NCBI RefSeq assembly: GCF_024763615.1
Contig: NC_077223.1
Coordinates: 106,888,627 to 106,952,626 of the forward strand
Length of the DNA: 64,000 nucleotides
Direction of reading: 5' to 3'
Source: Phlebotomus papatasi
Taxonomy: Eukaryota > Arthropoda > Insecta > Diptera > Psychodidae
Made by a program: the position numbers and the translations under genes. The notes under the pieces are model-generated. The model had not been told where the DNA came from. It searched no databases and was given only the letters and a program-made list of their open reading frames with translations. Positions 9,957-22,468 of the stretch are shown piece after piece (within the stretch, counting starts at the first letter, position 1; every line of letters starts with the position of its first letter).

Positions 9957-10985
9957 TAAGCTAAAATCCAGAATTAACCAAGATCCCGAATACCCAAAAT
10001 CTCGAAATCCAAAACCCTATATTTACTAAAATCCTGAATGTGCCTAAATCCCGAAAATTCCCAAGATCCCAGAGAGTCAAAATCTCGAAGACCCAAAATA
10101 CCTAAATCTAAAATCCCAAATGGGTCTAGTTCTTGAATGGATCGAAATCTCGAAAAGGCGAAATCCCAAATTTGGACTAAGGTCCCGAATAACCAAAATC
10201 ACAAATGCTAAAAATCCAGGAAGCCAAAATTCTGAAACACCAGAATCCCAAAAAGCCAAAATGCCGAAAAGCCAAAACCCGGAATCATGAAAAGCCAAAA
10301 TCCTGAATGAGTCAGTATCCAGAATGGGTCAAATTGCCGAATCACGAATACCACGATTTAGATCACGAATACCAAAAATCCTACGAATCCTAAATGCCAA
10401 ATAGTCAAAAGTCAAAAGTTTGGAACGGATGAAAATATATGGAGGATAATGTTTGGAATAATTTCCCAAAACATAAATTTTTTTGCCTCCAGCAAAGGAG
10501 GGAGCAGCTACATGATACTTTTAAGAATTCTGGCCCATTAGGGAATTTTGTCCTTCCGATATTTCGGCTCTTTCGGGATTTTGGTTTTTTCGGGTCTTTG
10601 GCCTTTGCAGGATTTCGGCTTTTTTTTGGATTTTGGATTTTTTAGGATTTTGGTCTTTTCGGAATTTTGGCATTAAGATTTCGACTCATTCGTAATTTTG
10701 TTTTTTCGACATTTTCAGACATTCAGGACTTTGGCTTTAAGAATTTTGATCCATTAGGGATTTTTGTCCTTTCGATATTTCGGCTCTTTCGGGAATTTGC
10801 TTTCTTCGGGTCTTTGGCCTTGGATTTCAGCTTTTTTTTTTGGATTTTGGTCTCTTCGAAATTTTGGCATTAAGATTTCGACTCATTCGTAATTTTGTTT
10901 TTTCGAAATTTTCAGACATTCAGAACTTTGGCTTTAAGAATTTTGACCCATTCGTGATTTTTCCTTTTTTGGAATTTTGGCGGTA
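9957..10985. mobile_element. Foldback-like element M1 with repeated arms
   Basis: The left arm (about 9957-10425) is made of degenerate units around CCAAAATCCCGAA. The right arm (about 10541-10985) is made of the reverse complement (TTCGGGATTTTGG). They flank a unique centre (about 10430-10540) containing ATATATGGAGGATAATGTTT. The right arm includes a direct duplication of about 210 bp (about 10521-10739 and 10740-10939). Inverted arms built of subrepeats around a short middle is the architecture of Drosophila FB elements. A related centre and arms occur at 48787-49552. Confidence 0.6.
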
Positions 10986-12261
10986 CTGATTTTTTCTTCA
11001 CCAAAATATCTTTTAGAACTAGGAACTAATTATATTCCAGTGTATATCCTCAAACCACATTGAGCAAAAGTACTCATTGGGACCAATTTTAAATACACGC
11101 TGGAATAATTTCTGGGAAAATTAGCAATAGACAGAGAAAATTGGTTAATTACCCGGAAAATAATCTGCTTAATTTGAACTTTTTGCCGGGTAAATGTTCT
11201 GTGAATATAGAACGATATCAGAAACATTTACTTTCATCACAACCTCTGACATATTGAGGAAATGATATTTTATTAGACAATATACCAGTCAAGTTTCAAT
11301 TTGCATCCTAACCCTAATATTAAAGTTATTGATTTTATGCAAATTAATCACTTTGCAAATGAATACATGAAGAGATTGGGAAGTCTTGATAGTTTTGCTG
11401 ACATATCTCCCCCGCATCGTAGCATTAAGTCCTCTTAAGTAGAGATTGGTGTTTGTAATTTGGAAATCATCTCGGATTAAGGATTAGTGGCTAAAATACC
11501 ACATTTTCATTTTCCGCATAGAGATTAATATTATGTGGAAATACAATACGATATAGAGTACCACTTATAAATCAATCACACATAAAAGGTGATTAGTAAA
11601 TAATGATTGATATAGAAAATTAATTCGTCCGAAAATATCGTCAATGTTTCTAATCTGTAATCAATATTTAGTGACTTTTCTGACAGTCTAGCGCGCCCCT
11701 CGAAATCACAATCAGAAATGGGGGAAATTTTAACAAGTGAACTTGTCCTTTTCTTAAAGTTTAATTCCCTGTTAAATTTTTTTAAGCACTAGGGAGAGTT
11801 ATTCATAAAATGTCATGGCAAAAAAAATTTACTTTAATAATTATACGGTAACACGACATTGGTTCTTGCGCTCCCCGTCTAAATCACATTTAATTTGCAC
11901 TCATGTGGAGAACAGAAGGAGCCAAGGGAGCGAGAAAAAGTAGCAAAGAAGGACAAGAAAAACTGATTAGAAATTGTGGTAGGTGGAGTGAAAAAGACAT
12001 TTATGAACATTTCCTTTTCCAAATCAACCGACTCCCAGCTATGCCCACATACGTGATCTTCCAAGATGCTTTGAGGTTATACCATTTTATTATTTTGATT
12101 TTTTTGTAGATTGTTAATTTTATTTATCTGAATTTGGTAAATCTGCAAAAGCTAAAGCTACTACACCAACAAAGCCAAATAAATAAAAAGTAGAAAAGGT
12201 TATGCTAATGTGAGGCTAGATTAAATAAATCACATTATTAGTACCAGTAGTAGTAACATCT
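10986..12261. other. Non-coding stretch
   Basis: No gene or repeat was recognised. Short open frames near 11030-11227 and 11879-12109 show no known domain. Confidence 0.35.
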
Positions 12262-12264
12262 AGT

Positions 12265-12340
12265 AACATCGCTAGAATTGATCTGGAGACCTGTCAATAA
12301 CTAGACGAGTGCTCTATCAACTGTGCTATTACAAGCCATA
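12265..12340 (-). repeat. tRNA-like SINE fragment
   Basis: On the minus strand, TAGCACAGTTGATAGAGCACT resembles a tRNA A-box and D-arm, and AGATCAATTCT resembles a B-box. The anticodon stem does not fold convincingly, so a SINE or tRNA pseudogene is preferred to a tRNA gene. Confidence 0.4.
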
Positions 12341-12501
12341 CACACTGCTTAACTCGCTACACGACCTCAACTAATTGCACTGTGCACTTCAATTCAACAT
12401 TTTCGGAGTTGCGAGATTGAGAACGGTTTTGCAAACCGGAGACTGGAAAAGAATGAATAATTTGAGTGTCTCTTGCTCTGATTGAGGATTATTTGTACAT
12501 A

Positions 12502-12927
12502 GGGTAAGTGTGCCATATTTCGGCATAGTTGCATGCAAGCGTCAAAGTCTCAAGTTTGAAATGTAATATTTTAAATTCAAATTGATTTTTTTATTCTTTC
12601 TTCTTAAAGAGTGTTGCTTGGAAACTTGTAAAGAGTTTACCGTCTTTATTTACTCTAAAATCATTCTTAATACATTTTAAAATGAATAAAAATATAGACA
12701 TTGCTTTGGTGCCCTATTTCGGCCACCTTCATTCTCATAGTTCCTTGCCCTTCGGGAATTCTTCCAATGTCTTTTTCACGTCATTTCGTTTGTCGAAGCT
12801 ACATTTTTTGTTATTCTTTTGCATTGTATAATCTCTAAAGTACATAAAATATAAAAGTTCATGGAAATTCGAGGAACAGAAAAGGTGGCCGAAATTGCAA
12901 GCTGGCCGGAATTTGGCACACTTACTC
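12502..12927 (-). mobile_element. MITE family N, copy 1
   Basis: Inverted ends GGGTAAGTGTGCCA and TGGCACACTTACTC are flanked by TA on both sides. The body is homologous, inverted, to 49024-49457. There is no open reading frame. TA duplication suggests a Tc1/mariner/pogo-type mobiliser. Confidence 0.8.
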
Positions 12928-13400
12928 TAAATACAATTAATATTGAACAAAATGTTTGCAGATTCTCTCAATTTCCGCTTACATTCAAGATAAAACAATG
13001 GGTATTTATGTAAATAATAAATAAATTAACTAAGGTTAGAATTTGTTACTGCGCGAAACGCATCTAGCGGTACAACTACTAAGCAGATGCCATCGGGCAA
13101 CACCAATCCACTGTTTTGTGTGTGCCATTTTGTTTGTGATAATTGAATTAAAGTTATTTGTTGGTGAAGTCAGCCTTCGAACAAGGAAAGAAGGAATCGG
13201 GTCTATTCATTACGTGTAATCAGAGATTCTTCCTTACAATCATTGTGGACGTAAAGCTAAAACGTACAATAGAAGAAGAAGACAAAGTGGAAGTAAGCAT
13301 AAAACGTCTGTATGTCTGTAAGGTATTTTGCAAGATAAACTTTCATTTTGAGGATTTTCTCCGAGTTTTCTGTATTTGGCTATTACAATCGGGTCCAGTA
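12928..13400. other. Non-coding stretch, exon-like patch unresolved
   Basis: A slightly GC-richer patch near 13040-13300 contains an open frame with a GTAAGC donor-like site near 13293. No known domain or start context supports a gene. Confidence 0.25.
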
Positions 13401-13624
13401 GGGGAATTCTGTAGCTGTATGACAATGTCATATGACAAATTTAATTTTTTATGTGGTAAAGTCGAAAGAATTAATCGTATATCCGATTGATATGAGTTAC
13501 TAAAAGCTCCATAGGGTTCCATGCAATGGTCATTTGATTTTCACTGGGCTTTAATGTCTTCTTGTTCCCGAATTTACCACGAAAATTTGTCATAAGACAT
13601 TGTCATACTGTTACAGAATTCCCC
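13401..13624 (+). mobile_element. MITE family B, copy 1 (empty)
   Basis: Ends GGGGAATTCTGTA and TTACAGAATTCCCC are inverted, followed inward by inverted TGACAATGTCATATGACA-type arms. The second copy at 19915-20359 has the same body but carries another MITE inside. Confidence 0.85.
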
Positions 13625-13846
13625 GTAAGGAACAATGAGATTTATAAATTTTATTAATGTTACAGTAAAATACGTAAATTTTGATTAATAATTTCCGGTA
13701 TAAGCTTGAGGAAAGCCATAAAGAACTGATTCTTAAGAATGTAGCTGTGTACATAGCTATTTAAGTACATAGCATTGACTTGCGAGTCTAAATGTATCAG
13801 ATACAGACAGTCAAGGGTCTAGCCACTCCAACGATATTAAATCCTG

Positions 13847-14292
13847 ACGTTCAGTATTAACTTTTCCTATTTAATAGCTCTCTCCTGTTGGGGTTTTTCC
13901 TTTACCGATTCGAAGGTATATTAGAGAGAACTTACCTAAAAACCCGTTGGAAGTTCGAACGTTTAAACCGACGAGTTACACAAAAATGAGCAAGTTCCCA
14001 AAAAGGACATCTCTTTGAGTGAAAGTGCAATTAAGACGTTCTGCCATCCTGAATTTCCACAAAACCACACAAAAAATCACTTTTTGCAGCAAATGTTTGC
14101 ACACTGTTGTTGACATTGTTGACGATTGAAGTGTCAAGAATATCGAAATTCGAAATGGCAGAACAATCAGCGCTAAAGCGTTGTCGAGTACGTGAACTTG
14201 AACTTGCACTTTAGGCCTCCGGAAGATTTTCGAATAGGTTTGACTTGGCTTTGGATTGACTTTTTCATTTCAAAAGGTTATTACTGAACGGA
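13847..14292 (-). mobile_element. MITE family C, copy 2
   Basis: Inverted relative to the copy at 6313-6746, with the same body phrases (for example GTTTAAACCGACGAGTTACA). It ends with GGTTATTACTGAAC. Confidence 0.8.
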
Positions 14293-15853
14293 GCCAATAT
14301 GTCTAACTTTATTCAATTGATCTTTAACTATGAATTTTCCTTTTAGAAAAAAAAACCTTAATACATTATCTTCGGAGCGAAAACCTGATGTTCATTAATC
14401 GAAAAAAATGTGCATGTCCTATTTATAGACGCTATTAAAGCAAAACAAAGGCGTGTATATTGTCAAAGTACTTTGAATGTGTGGAAAGTCAACAGTGCAA
14501 ACAGGGCGGAAAAATATGTTTAAGGATAAAAATCTATACCAGCAGTATTTTTTCTGCTTCCTTGCTTTTCTTCACCACCAAAGTCATTCACATAAATTCA
14601 CCTCTTTTGTTCATACATATATCGCTTAAAGTACCACCCCCCAAAGTCTCCCGTTGAAATGCTATCGGCGAAAATCGCGCACTGCAAATACCAATTGCAA
14701 AGAGCGTCAGTGAGTTGAAATAGAACAAAAACATCTCACTTTTAGAGTTATAAATATCCATTTAGTTGATTGTTCTGGAGGATAAAGAAGTGTGAGAAAG
14801 TCTCTATACCTAACCCATGGAAGGTCGAAAAGTTCATGTTTTTCACCATCACACGTGTAGCACAGTTATATAGAAACTATGCCATAATTTTCTTAATACA
14901 AAAGTTCATTCGCAGAGATATTAAAACAACGACCAGCCCATGAGACTGCACAATGTCACGAATGTCAACCCCAACTTTGCATGTAATTTTCACATAAAAA
15001 TTCACACATTCTTTTTCTCGCAAAATTTCACTCAACTTTTCTTCTTTCTCTCCTCTTATGCTTCTGTCAGAAATTCTCTCTATATATTTCATCAAATCCC
15101 CAACCCATCCTTGTCCTGCACACTCGAGAGACTTTCAAGGATGATTTTCCTGTTTGTCAATCGTACCATATCTGATAACATCGTACACACCAAAGTACAC
15201 TTCATCTCCGTGGAATTGATGCGTGTTTACTCAGGAAATTTCACGGACATTTGAGAGTGATTTATATTCAAACAGCAAAAAAAAATTCCTCATAGACACA
15301 GTTTAGATAGTGTTTCAAAATCAAACAAATTGATATTAAACACGAAAGACACGAAAATCAACTCAAAGTTTGATAATATCAAAGTTGTTACATTAATTCC
15401 ATCATAGAAGGGTTTGTGTCTTGGGTAAATCTTTTTTTCAGATTTTTGAACAAATATTTACGAATGGTATTTATCGATCGCACTTATGGTAGATCGGATC
15501 AGTGAAGACCATCCTGAAGTGCTAGAATTAAAGAAAAGCTTACGAAAAGCAAAGGGGCATAGGGGCAAAGGGGTCTCGTCCTTAAAGGGTTAATTCAATT
15601 GAAATCGGTTTTGAACAGATAGAAAATGATGCACGTACATCAACTTTAGATTACAACAGGGGCGATTCCTTAAGGTTCGCTGCACCCAGGGGTGGAATGA
15701 TAACGTTCGGACACTATCAAATCGATAGTATCGATAAATCTACATCTGTTAGATTAAGTGAATATCGACATTTTGCGGATTGTTGGGCCATTCATTGCGA
15801 CATTCTTAAAAGAATGAGACTGTTGATAAACATCTATATTAGTTACACAAAGG
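14293..15853. other. Non-coding stretch
   Basis: No gene was recognised. A repeated phrase GGTTTGTGTCTTGGGTAAAT lies at 15411-15430, and a phrase ATGGTAGATCGGATC near 15487 recurs near 27230. Confidence 0.4.
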
Positions 15854-16294
15854 CTCTGTTCAGTAATAACCTTTCGAAGAGACAAAGCCACTCCAATGCC
15901 AAGCCAAACCTATTCGAAAATCTACCGGAAGCCTAAAGTGTAAGTTCACGTACCCGCCACTCTAGCGGTGGTTGTTCTGCTATTTCGAATTTCGATATTC
16001 TTGACACTTCAATCGTCAATGTCAACAACACTGTACAAACGTTTACTGCAAAATGTGAATTTTTGTGTAGTTTTGAGGATTTCAGCATGGCAGAACATTT
16101 GAATTGTAATTTTATTAAGATAAATATCCATTTCATGAACTTGCTCAGTTTTGTGTAACTCGTCGGTTTAAACGTTCGAAGTTCTAACGGGTTTTTAGGT
16201 AAGTTCTCTCTGATTTACCTTCGAATCGGTAAAGGTAAAACCTCAACCGGAGAGAGCTCTCAAATCGGGAAGGTTATTTATTACTGAACGAGAG
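15854..16294 (+). mobile_element. MITE family C, copy 3
   Basis: Direct homologue of 6313-6746. The left end is CTGTTCAGTAATAACC and the right end GGTTATTTATTACTGAAC, which carries a small TTAT duplication. Confidence 0.8.
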
Positions 16295-17736
16295 GATTCA
16301 GGAACTCACTGATCAAGGCTTCTTGCCCTTCCGGCTATTTTTTTTTAATTTTGCTGAACTAATGAACCTTTCAAGTGAGCAAATGGATCGAATAATTGGA
16401 CTGAGAGTCTAAGTTTTTACTAAGGTTCGAGTGAATTACACAATTGGCCCACTGGTTAAAGAAAATACAAAGAATGGTTGGTGTCTTGGGTAAATATAGC
16501 TTCGTAAAATAGAGTAAAAGTGTCTGCACTTCAATATCCATTCAAAAATCAACTGTGATTAGTGTTTCCAGTGCCAGGTACTCCGTTCCTGAAAAACCGG
16601 GTATCCGCTAGGTTTTTCACGGGATTAGGTTCCTTTTCCTAACCATGCAACCGGTACTCGACCCGTTTTTATTAACTCAAATTCTTCATTCTGTGATTAT
16701 TCTTGATATTTTCTCTCAAATAATGCCAGAAATACCATAAAAAAATATTTTACTACTAGCTCAGTGGCTAAACGGTTATAGATAACGACTATGGATCGCC
16801 TATGACGTTATATAAGATAAACATTTTTCTGAGAACTTTTTTTTCGTATTCGGATAATCCGTATAATGTTTGAAGATGATCCTGTGGAATATTTTGTCCT
16901 TACACACCAAAGATATGATCTTGTTCTTCTCCTAAAAGCTTTTTCGAAGTATTAATCAGCCTCTAAATTCATCTGAGAGATTTCAAAATTTCCGATGAAT
17001 CAGTAATAATTCCAGACGGTAATGAAATTTGCTTAAATACTTAAAGTTACCAAAAGGTTTAAATTTGGTATAAATCAGTGCATACTCAAAAGCCTTTGTG
17101 AAGGAGCATATTTAGAATTGAAAATGATAGTTATATACTAAGAGCGTAGTAAATTCCTTATGAAGAGGATTTGCACAATAACTCAAACAATACCCATCTT
17201 CCAACAAATTTGCTTTTGCTTATCTTTGCCTTAGCATTTCTTCCTTAATCCATACTTAATATTTGAGCTGTATTGATCTTAATATCTTGACCAAAGATTA
17301 ACACAAATTGACACTTCTGAATTTAAATTCATCCACTTCGTAAATTCACAATTTGTCAGGCAGTTTCAGCATTTTATTCTACCTGGATGATTTTGAAATG
17401 AAAATAGTATAATCTTATCGAATATTAATTTTACTATGAAGTGTCAATAGCTTTGGTAAATATTGCCCAATATGGTCAATTTGATATATCAATACAGTTT
17501 ACCAGATAAACAAATTGTGAGGTACTTGTCAAAACCAATAATACCAAATGTTTCAAAATTTTCCCATATTAAGAGTGCTAACTGATTTCAGAGGCTTTTG
17601 ATCTCTAAAATAGGTCAAATTTCCAATTGAATTTTTGAGATAGATTAAGCATAATAATTCTTTGAAATTCCACTCCAAATTTATTCGAAATTATATCAAA
17701 TCGTTAAAAATTTACCTGGCTACAGTGTATTCATTT
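16295..17736. other. Non-coding stretch
   Basis: Nothing coding was recognised. A second GGTTGGTGTCTTGGGTAAAT phrase sits at 16476-16495, and a GC-richer patch near 16565-16675 shows no recognisable family. Confidence 0.35.
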
Positions 17737-17999
17737 TTAGTACAAGTACTAATTTAAATCATCTCGTGGCAAGTGTTATAGTATGTTAAATTATTGAGTA
17801 CTTTGATACGTTTTATCAGTAGAAAAATTCAAAAAATAAATTTTTACTAGTATGGAAGAACCATTTTCATTTTTCCACTGCATATTGTGTACTAAAACTA
17901 CTAAGTAGATGGCATTGCTTTGAAAAAAACAGCTCATAATAAAAATCACAATTGAATATTAAGAAACATTATGGTGCTTTTTCAATGAAAAATAAAAAG

Positions 18000-18790
18000 A
18001 AATATTTGCCCTGCACATTTTTTAGTACATTTCTGTTCTAATGTGTTTCTGAGTAATCGGCTTTTCTTTGGTCTTGGTCCCTGTCACAGCTGTTTGATGT
18101 TTTCGGAATAAAAATAAAACTGTGAAAAAAAAACAGTCATGAGAGGAACCAGCACAAAGAATAGTAGATAATGCAGAAGCACATAAAAACAGACAAGTAC
18201 TAAAAAAGTGATCAGGACACAGATTTCCCCTATTCATTTTTCATTTGAATAACACCACAATGGTCCTATCCCAAAGAAAAATGAAAAGAGGAAATATTTG
18301 TCCTGTACATTTTTTTAGTACATTGCTGTTCTAATGTGTTTTTGTGTAATCGATTTTTCTTTGTGGAAGTAACAGAAAGAAAACTCGGTAAAACATTCGT
18401 GAAAGGAACCAACACAAAGAAAAGTAGATAATACAGAAGCACATAAAAACAGCCATGTACTAAAAAAGTTATCAAGACACAGATTTCCTTTATTCATTCT
18501 TCATATGAATAACACCATAATGGTACTATTCCAATAAAAAATGAAAATGTGATTTTTCCTGAATCTTTTTTTAGCACATGACTCTTCCCAAGAAACTTCT
18601 GCATTATTGACTTTTATTTGTTACTGTCACGACTGTTTTCTACAAATCCCCGTCGTAGTCACAACCACCAAATAGTCGTGACAGGAACCAACACAAAGAA
18701 AAGTCGACAACGCAGAAGCACATGAGAACTACCATGTACTAAAAAAAATCCCTCTTTTTAAAGTAAATTGCCTCTTTTAATTTTTAATGT
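18000..18790 (+). repeat. Triplicated ~260-bp tandem repeat
   Basis: Three direct copies begin near 18005, 18295 and 18545. Each has TTTTTTAGTACAT near its start, then GAACCAACACAAAGAA, AGCACATAAAAACAG and GTACTAAAAAA near its end. Each unit therefore begins and ends with the same heptamer in inverted orientation. It is non-coding. Confidence 0.75.
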
Positions 18791-19914
18791 AAAGAGTACG
18801 ATAATGAGAGTAGAACCACAAATTTTTTGTTGTTTCATTAAAAAACAAATATTAGTACAAGTACTAAAATTGTATTACTAAATCTCAATTTCAAAATCAA
18901 AGAGAAATGACAAATTCAGATTCTTCTCTTATTTGTTAAACATTTTTCAATGTAATAGCTCTATAATTCATTCCATGATTTGCCATATTGACTCACTTCA
19001 GAGGTATCAGACTGAAAAGTGGGGAAAGAGAAAAAGACACACCATTTAACACTTTTTGCACCTCTATGCTACTTTTTTCTATTCGGATTGTTCAACACTT
19101 TTGAGTATGAAAATTGTGCTCACCTCCCTCCTAAAAGAAATTTATAAACACTTTTTAAAAAAAAACGATTAAGTGTTAGACAATTCTAGCCCAAAAATAC
19201 CGATTAGCTTCGTGTGACATAATTTATTTAGGTGGGAAAATTTGTAACAAAATTAAATGCTACAAAACCAATTTATTCAAGCTCTCCATGGTTGTGAATG
19301 TAAGAACTTGGCAGCTATACTATGTCGCATGGGGGGAAACCATATGGAAAGTGTCCAAGAGGAAAACCCAAAGGATCAAGCATCAACTGCACTTGCTTCA
19401 TTTAAGGCATCATCATCGATTTTTACAATTCCCAACATGGAACGTCTATGTAATACATAAAATTGGATTATGCTTTACCCCGATTCTCCAGTGTCTCCCT
19501 CAAGACTTTTCCTTCAATGCAGCATTTCCCTCCTTTCCACTTCGTCTAACACTATTATTCCAGCACACAAGTGACAATTTATTATGCGACATTATATTGT
19601 AATTAAATTTTGCGACTTTACATTCACTTTATCATCCAAGTGTGGAGGCGAAAGAAATGTCTACAGAGATATAGATCAGGAAAATTTCCTGGAAAACTAT
19701 TTTCTATATTCATTCATCCAAGTTGATAACGCGTAAAATACAGTACGATAAAATGGTATTGAGTTGAAAGAATTTCTTTCTTAGTTCTTGGAAAGAAAAC
19801 AAAAATACAGAGAAATATATACTTTTAGAATGAATAGTCCCTTCAATCAGATAGTATCGTAATTCTATGGCTTCAACTATAGAGCGCTCGCTCAATAATG
19901 GGAGTGTCCCGCAC
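18791..19914. other. Non-coding stretch
   Basis: No gene was recognised. The open frames near 19257-19602 overlap in two phases and show no known domain. Confidence 0.35.
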
Positions 19915-20359
19915 GGGGATTCTGTAACAGCATGACAATGTCATATGACAAATTTAGAATTTTTCAAGTACTAAATTCGGAAAAATAAGTTACCAAAAAT
20001 CTGGCCATTTGATGCTCACTGGACTTTAATATTGTCACGCTTCTGAATTTACTATACACTTGAGTGAGAGAAATCCGAAAAAGTTAAAATAACATTCCGG
20101 AAATGTTTATTTTACCCTGCAGTTTTGATCCAAAATCGGTGTAAATAATATGCTTTTTAGGTGCATTGGGGGTTAAAGTTACCCTTTTTCATGTTAATTT
20201 TACCCTTGAAAAGGTGTAAAATTAACATAAAAATGTTGATATATTTTTACACCTAAAAAGTGTAAAAGTTATGAGGAAAAAAAGTTAATCGCACCCCCGT
20301 TTTTTCTCACTGTACGAAAATTTGTCATATGACATTGTCATATCGTTACAGAATTCCCC
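19915..20359 (+). mobile_element. MITE family B, copy 2 (occupied)
   Basis: Ends GGGGATTCTGTAACAG and GTTACAGAATTCCCC are inverted. A family A MITE (20057-20312) sits inside. Removing it and one TA gives a body matching the copy at 13401-13624. Confidence 0.85.
20057..20312 (-). mobile_element. MITE family A, copy 1
   Basis: A 256-bp element flanked by TA duplications (20055-20056 and 20313-20314). The right end, TTTTTTCTCACTG, is the inverse of CACTGAGAAAAAA. The body with GGTGTAAAATTAACAT-type palindromic phrases is shared with 30690-30942 and 34193-34448. Confidence 0.85.
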
Positions 20360-20489
20360 TACTTGGTTTAGATTCCGTTTAGGTCAGCATCAATCAGCAG
20401 TAATCTGTCATTTTTGCTCAATTTAAGATGAAATTGACAATTAAGAACTCTAAAAATTACTATTTATTTTTATTTTCATAATGTCTTAT

Positions 20490-21085
20490 GCCCAACGCGC
20501 AATATTCATTGTTTTGTAAACACATTTTTGACATTTCATTGAGTGAATGAGATCTAGATCTAGTCATCTCGCTCACTCTCACCGGAAGTTTCGAAAACAA
20601 GTTCACAAAATGAAAGTAATGGCCAACGCACAATAACTTTTGCTTAGTAAACATGTTTTTGACATTTCATTGAGAGTGAGTGAGATCTCAATCTAGTCAT
20701 CTCGTTCACTCTTACAGAAAATTTTCAAAACATGATTACAAACAAAAGTTACTGTACGCTGATTATAATTGTGCGCTTTGCTTAATGCCCAGCACACAAT
20801 AATGCACAACGCACAATAACTTTTATTTAGTAAACATATTTTTGACGTTTCAATGAGAGTGAGTGAGATCTAGATCTAGTCATCTCGCTCATTCTCATAG
20901 AAAATTTTAAAAACATATTTACAAACAAAAGTTATTGTGCGCTGGTCATACCTTTTGCTGTAAACATATTTTCAAAATTTCCTGTGAGAGAGAGGGAGAT
21001 ACCAGATCCCGGTTTCATTCACTCTCATTGAAATGACAAAAACATGTTTACAAAACAAAAGTAATTGTGTGCTGAGCATTAAAAT
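20490..21085. repeat. Tandem array of palindromic MITE-like units
   Basis: Three to four units of about 140-190 bp lie in tandem. Each is itself an imperfect palindrome: ACAATAACTTTTG...TAAACATG on one side, CATGTTTACAAA...AAAAGTTATTGTGCGC on the other, with GAGTGAGTGAGATCT and its inverse in the middle. AGATCTAGATCT centres occur near 20550 and 20866. Confidence 0.7.
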
Positions 21086-21851
21086 TAAAGCCTTTGCTGT
21101 GACATCCAATAACCGTCCTTTATTTGCAATAAATGGTCTATGGTAGTTACGATAAAATCTTATTGAGCAATATGTGAAACATTTTTATAATATTTCAATA
21201 AAAATATCATATTTTATGCATTCTATGTCTGAATTTAAGACAATATTAAACTATTAAATTTTATTTATTAATTTTTTTAGTAAATAAATCATTTTTCGAT
21301 AAGCTTCTTAAACTAACTTACGATATTGACTGTTAAAAGCTACTTTATCTGATGGATTTTCTTCTTATTTCACAAAAAACATTAAATTTTCCTTCAGTAC
21401 ATCCCTTGATGAAACCAATTTTCTAATACTCTTGCAGAAAAAAAACCACATCCTATCCTTTCAAAACACTTCGTATCACTTGTTATTATTTTATGGTCTT
21501 CCTTTAGAACGCATTTTATACCCTGACTTCCATTGCAAAGACACAACATAAAATTTTTTTGTAACATTCAACCATCTCACTAAACTAAATTCAATTGCAA
21601 TTGAAGAGAAAAATTTTTCATGTCATAAAAGAATTGAGTGTTTTCCAAGTTCTCGAAGGTTATTGCCATATACAATTTGTCATCTTGAATAAAGCAAAAT
21701 CTTATTGATTTTCAACAGCTGAAACAATTCTATGTCACATAAAAAAGGAGAATATCTAACATTGTTTAAATAAAATGTGTACTAAAATACAAGAGAAGGA
21801 AAGTGTGTTTCATTTCATTTTTTTTTCATTTATTTATTTTTAACACTCGAG
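21086..21851. other. AT-rich non-coding stretch
   Basis: No gene or clear repeat was seen. A pyrimidine-rich tract at about 21800-21845 precedes the candidate exon. Confidence 0.35.
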
Positions 21852-21939
21852 CCCAATATCACTAAACTCATAGCCTGCCCATACCCTGACGCTGGTATTC
21901 AAGCAGTGGCCGCCGCCGTCTTAACAACAACCTCCACGA
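21852..21939 (+). CDS. Candidate orphan exon, unknown gene
   Basis: An 88-nt GC-rich island in very AT-rich DNA has exon-like borders: a T-rich tract and AG at 21850-21851, and a donor GTAAGC at 21940. Read in phase 0 it gives 29 open codons, including LIACPYPDAGIQAVAAAVL, plus one leftover base. I do not recognise the peptide. It lies on the strand opposite to the kinesin and OR genes, and no neighbouring exon was identified. It could equally be a fragment of a mobile element. Confidence 0.25.
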
Positions 21940-21954
21940 GTAAGCATAATTTTA

Positions 21955-22186
21955 GGGTAAAGTGGTACAAGTTGGACAATGGTACAATTTGGACAGGGCT
22001 TTTTGTCTTGATAAATTTAGTACTTCATTTTTATTTGTATATTTTTAATGCTTTAGTTTTATAATTTGGTTCCTTGTGCTTAAAAACAAATTTTGTACTG
22101 TATATATCAAGAAAAAAGCCATGTCCAACTTGTACCGGCGAATTGTCCAACTTGTAACACTAATTCCAAATTATATCACTTTACCC
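21955..22186 (+). mobile_element. MITE family O
   Basis: A 232-bp element with inverted ends GGGTAAAGTGGTACAAG and (reverse complement) GGGTAAAGTGATATAA, flanked by TA. Inner phrases such as AAGTTGGACAA also repeat in inverted form. Confidence 0.75.
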
Positions 22187-22468
22187 TACAATAAACTTTT
22201 AAAATTGAATTTAAAGTAGTACATGTACTAAATTATTTAAAATTGGGAAAATAAAGATCTTGTGAAAAAAAATCAAAATAAAAAAATCTAATTAATATTT
22301 GCGTTAGGAAAATAATTTGGCTTGATACATTTCATTTGTACTAAAACTTTTGCTATTCTGTAAAAAAAGGACTAATTTAAATGTAAGAACAAAGGTACTA
22401 ATGAGTCAACTGGGTGAAAAATTCAAAACAAATATTAAATGAAAGAGAATTGTATATAAAACTACATA

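Noticed and set aside
9387..9964. Long open frames crossing the N run on both strands
   Set aside because: They exist only because N codons are not stops. The real content is OR exon 3 on the minus strand up to 9436.
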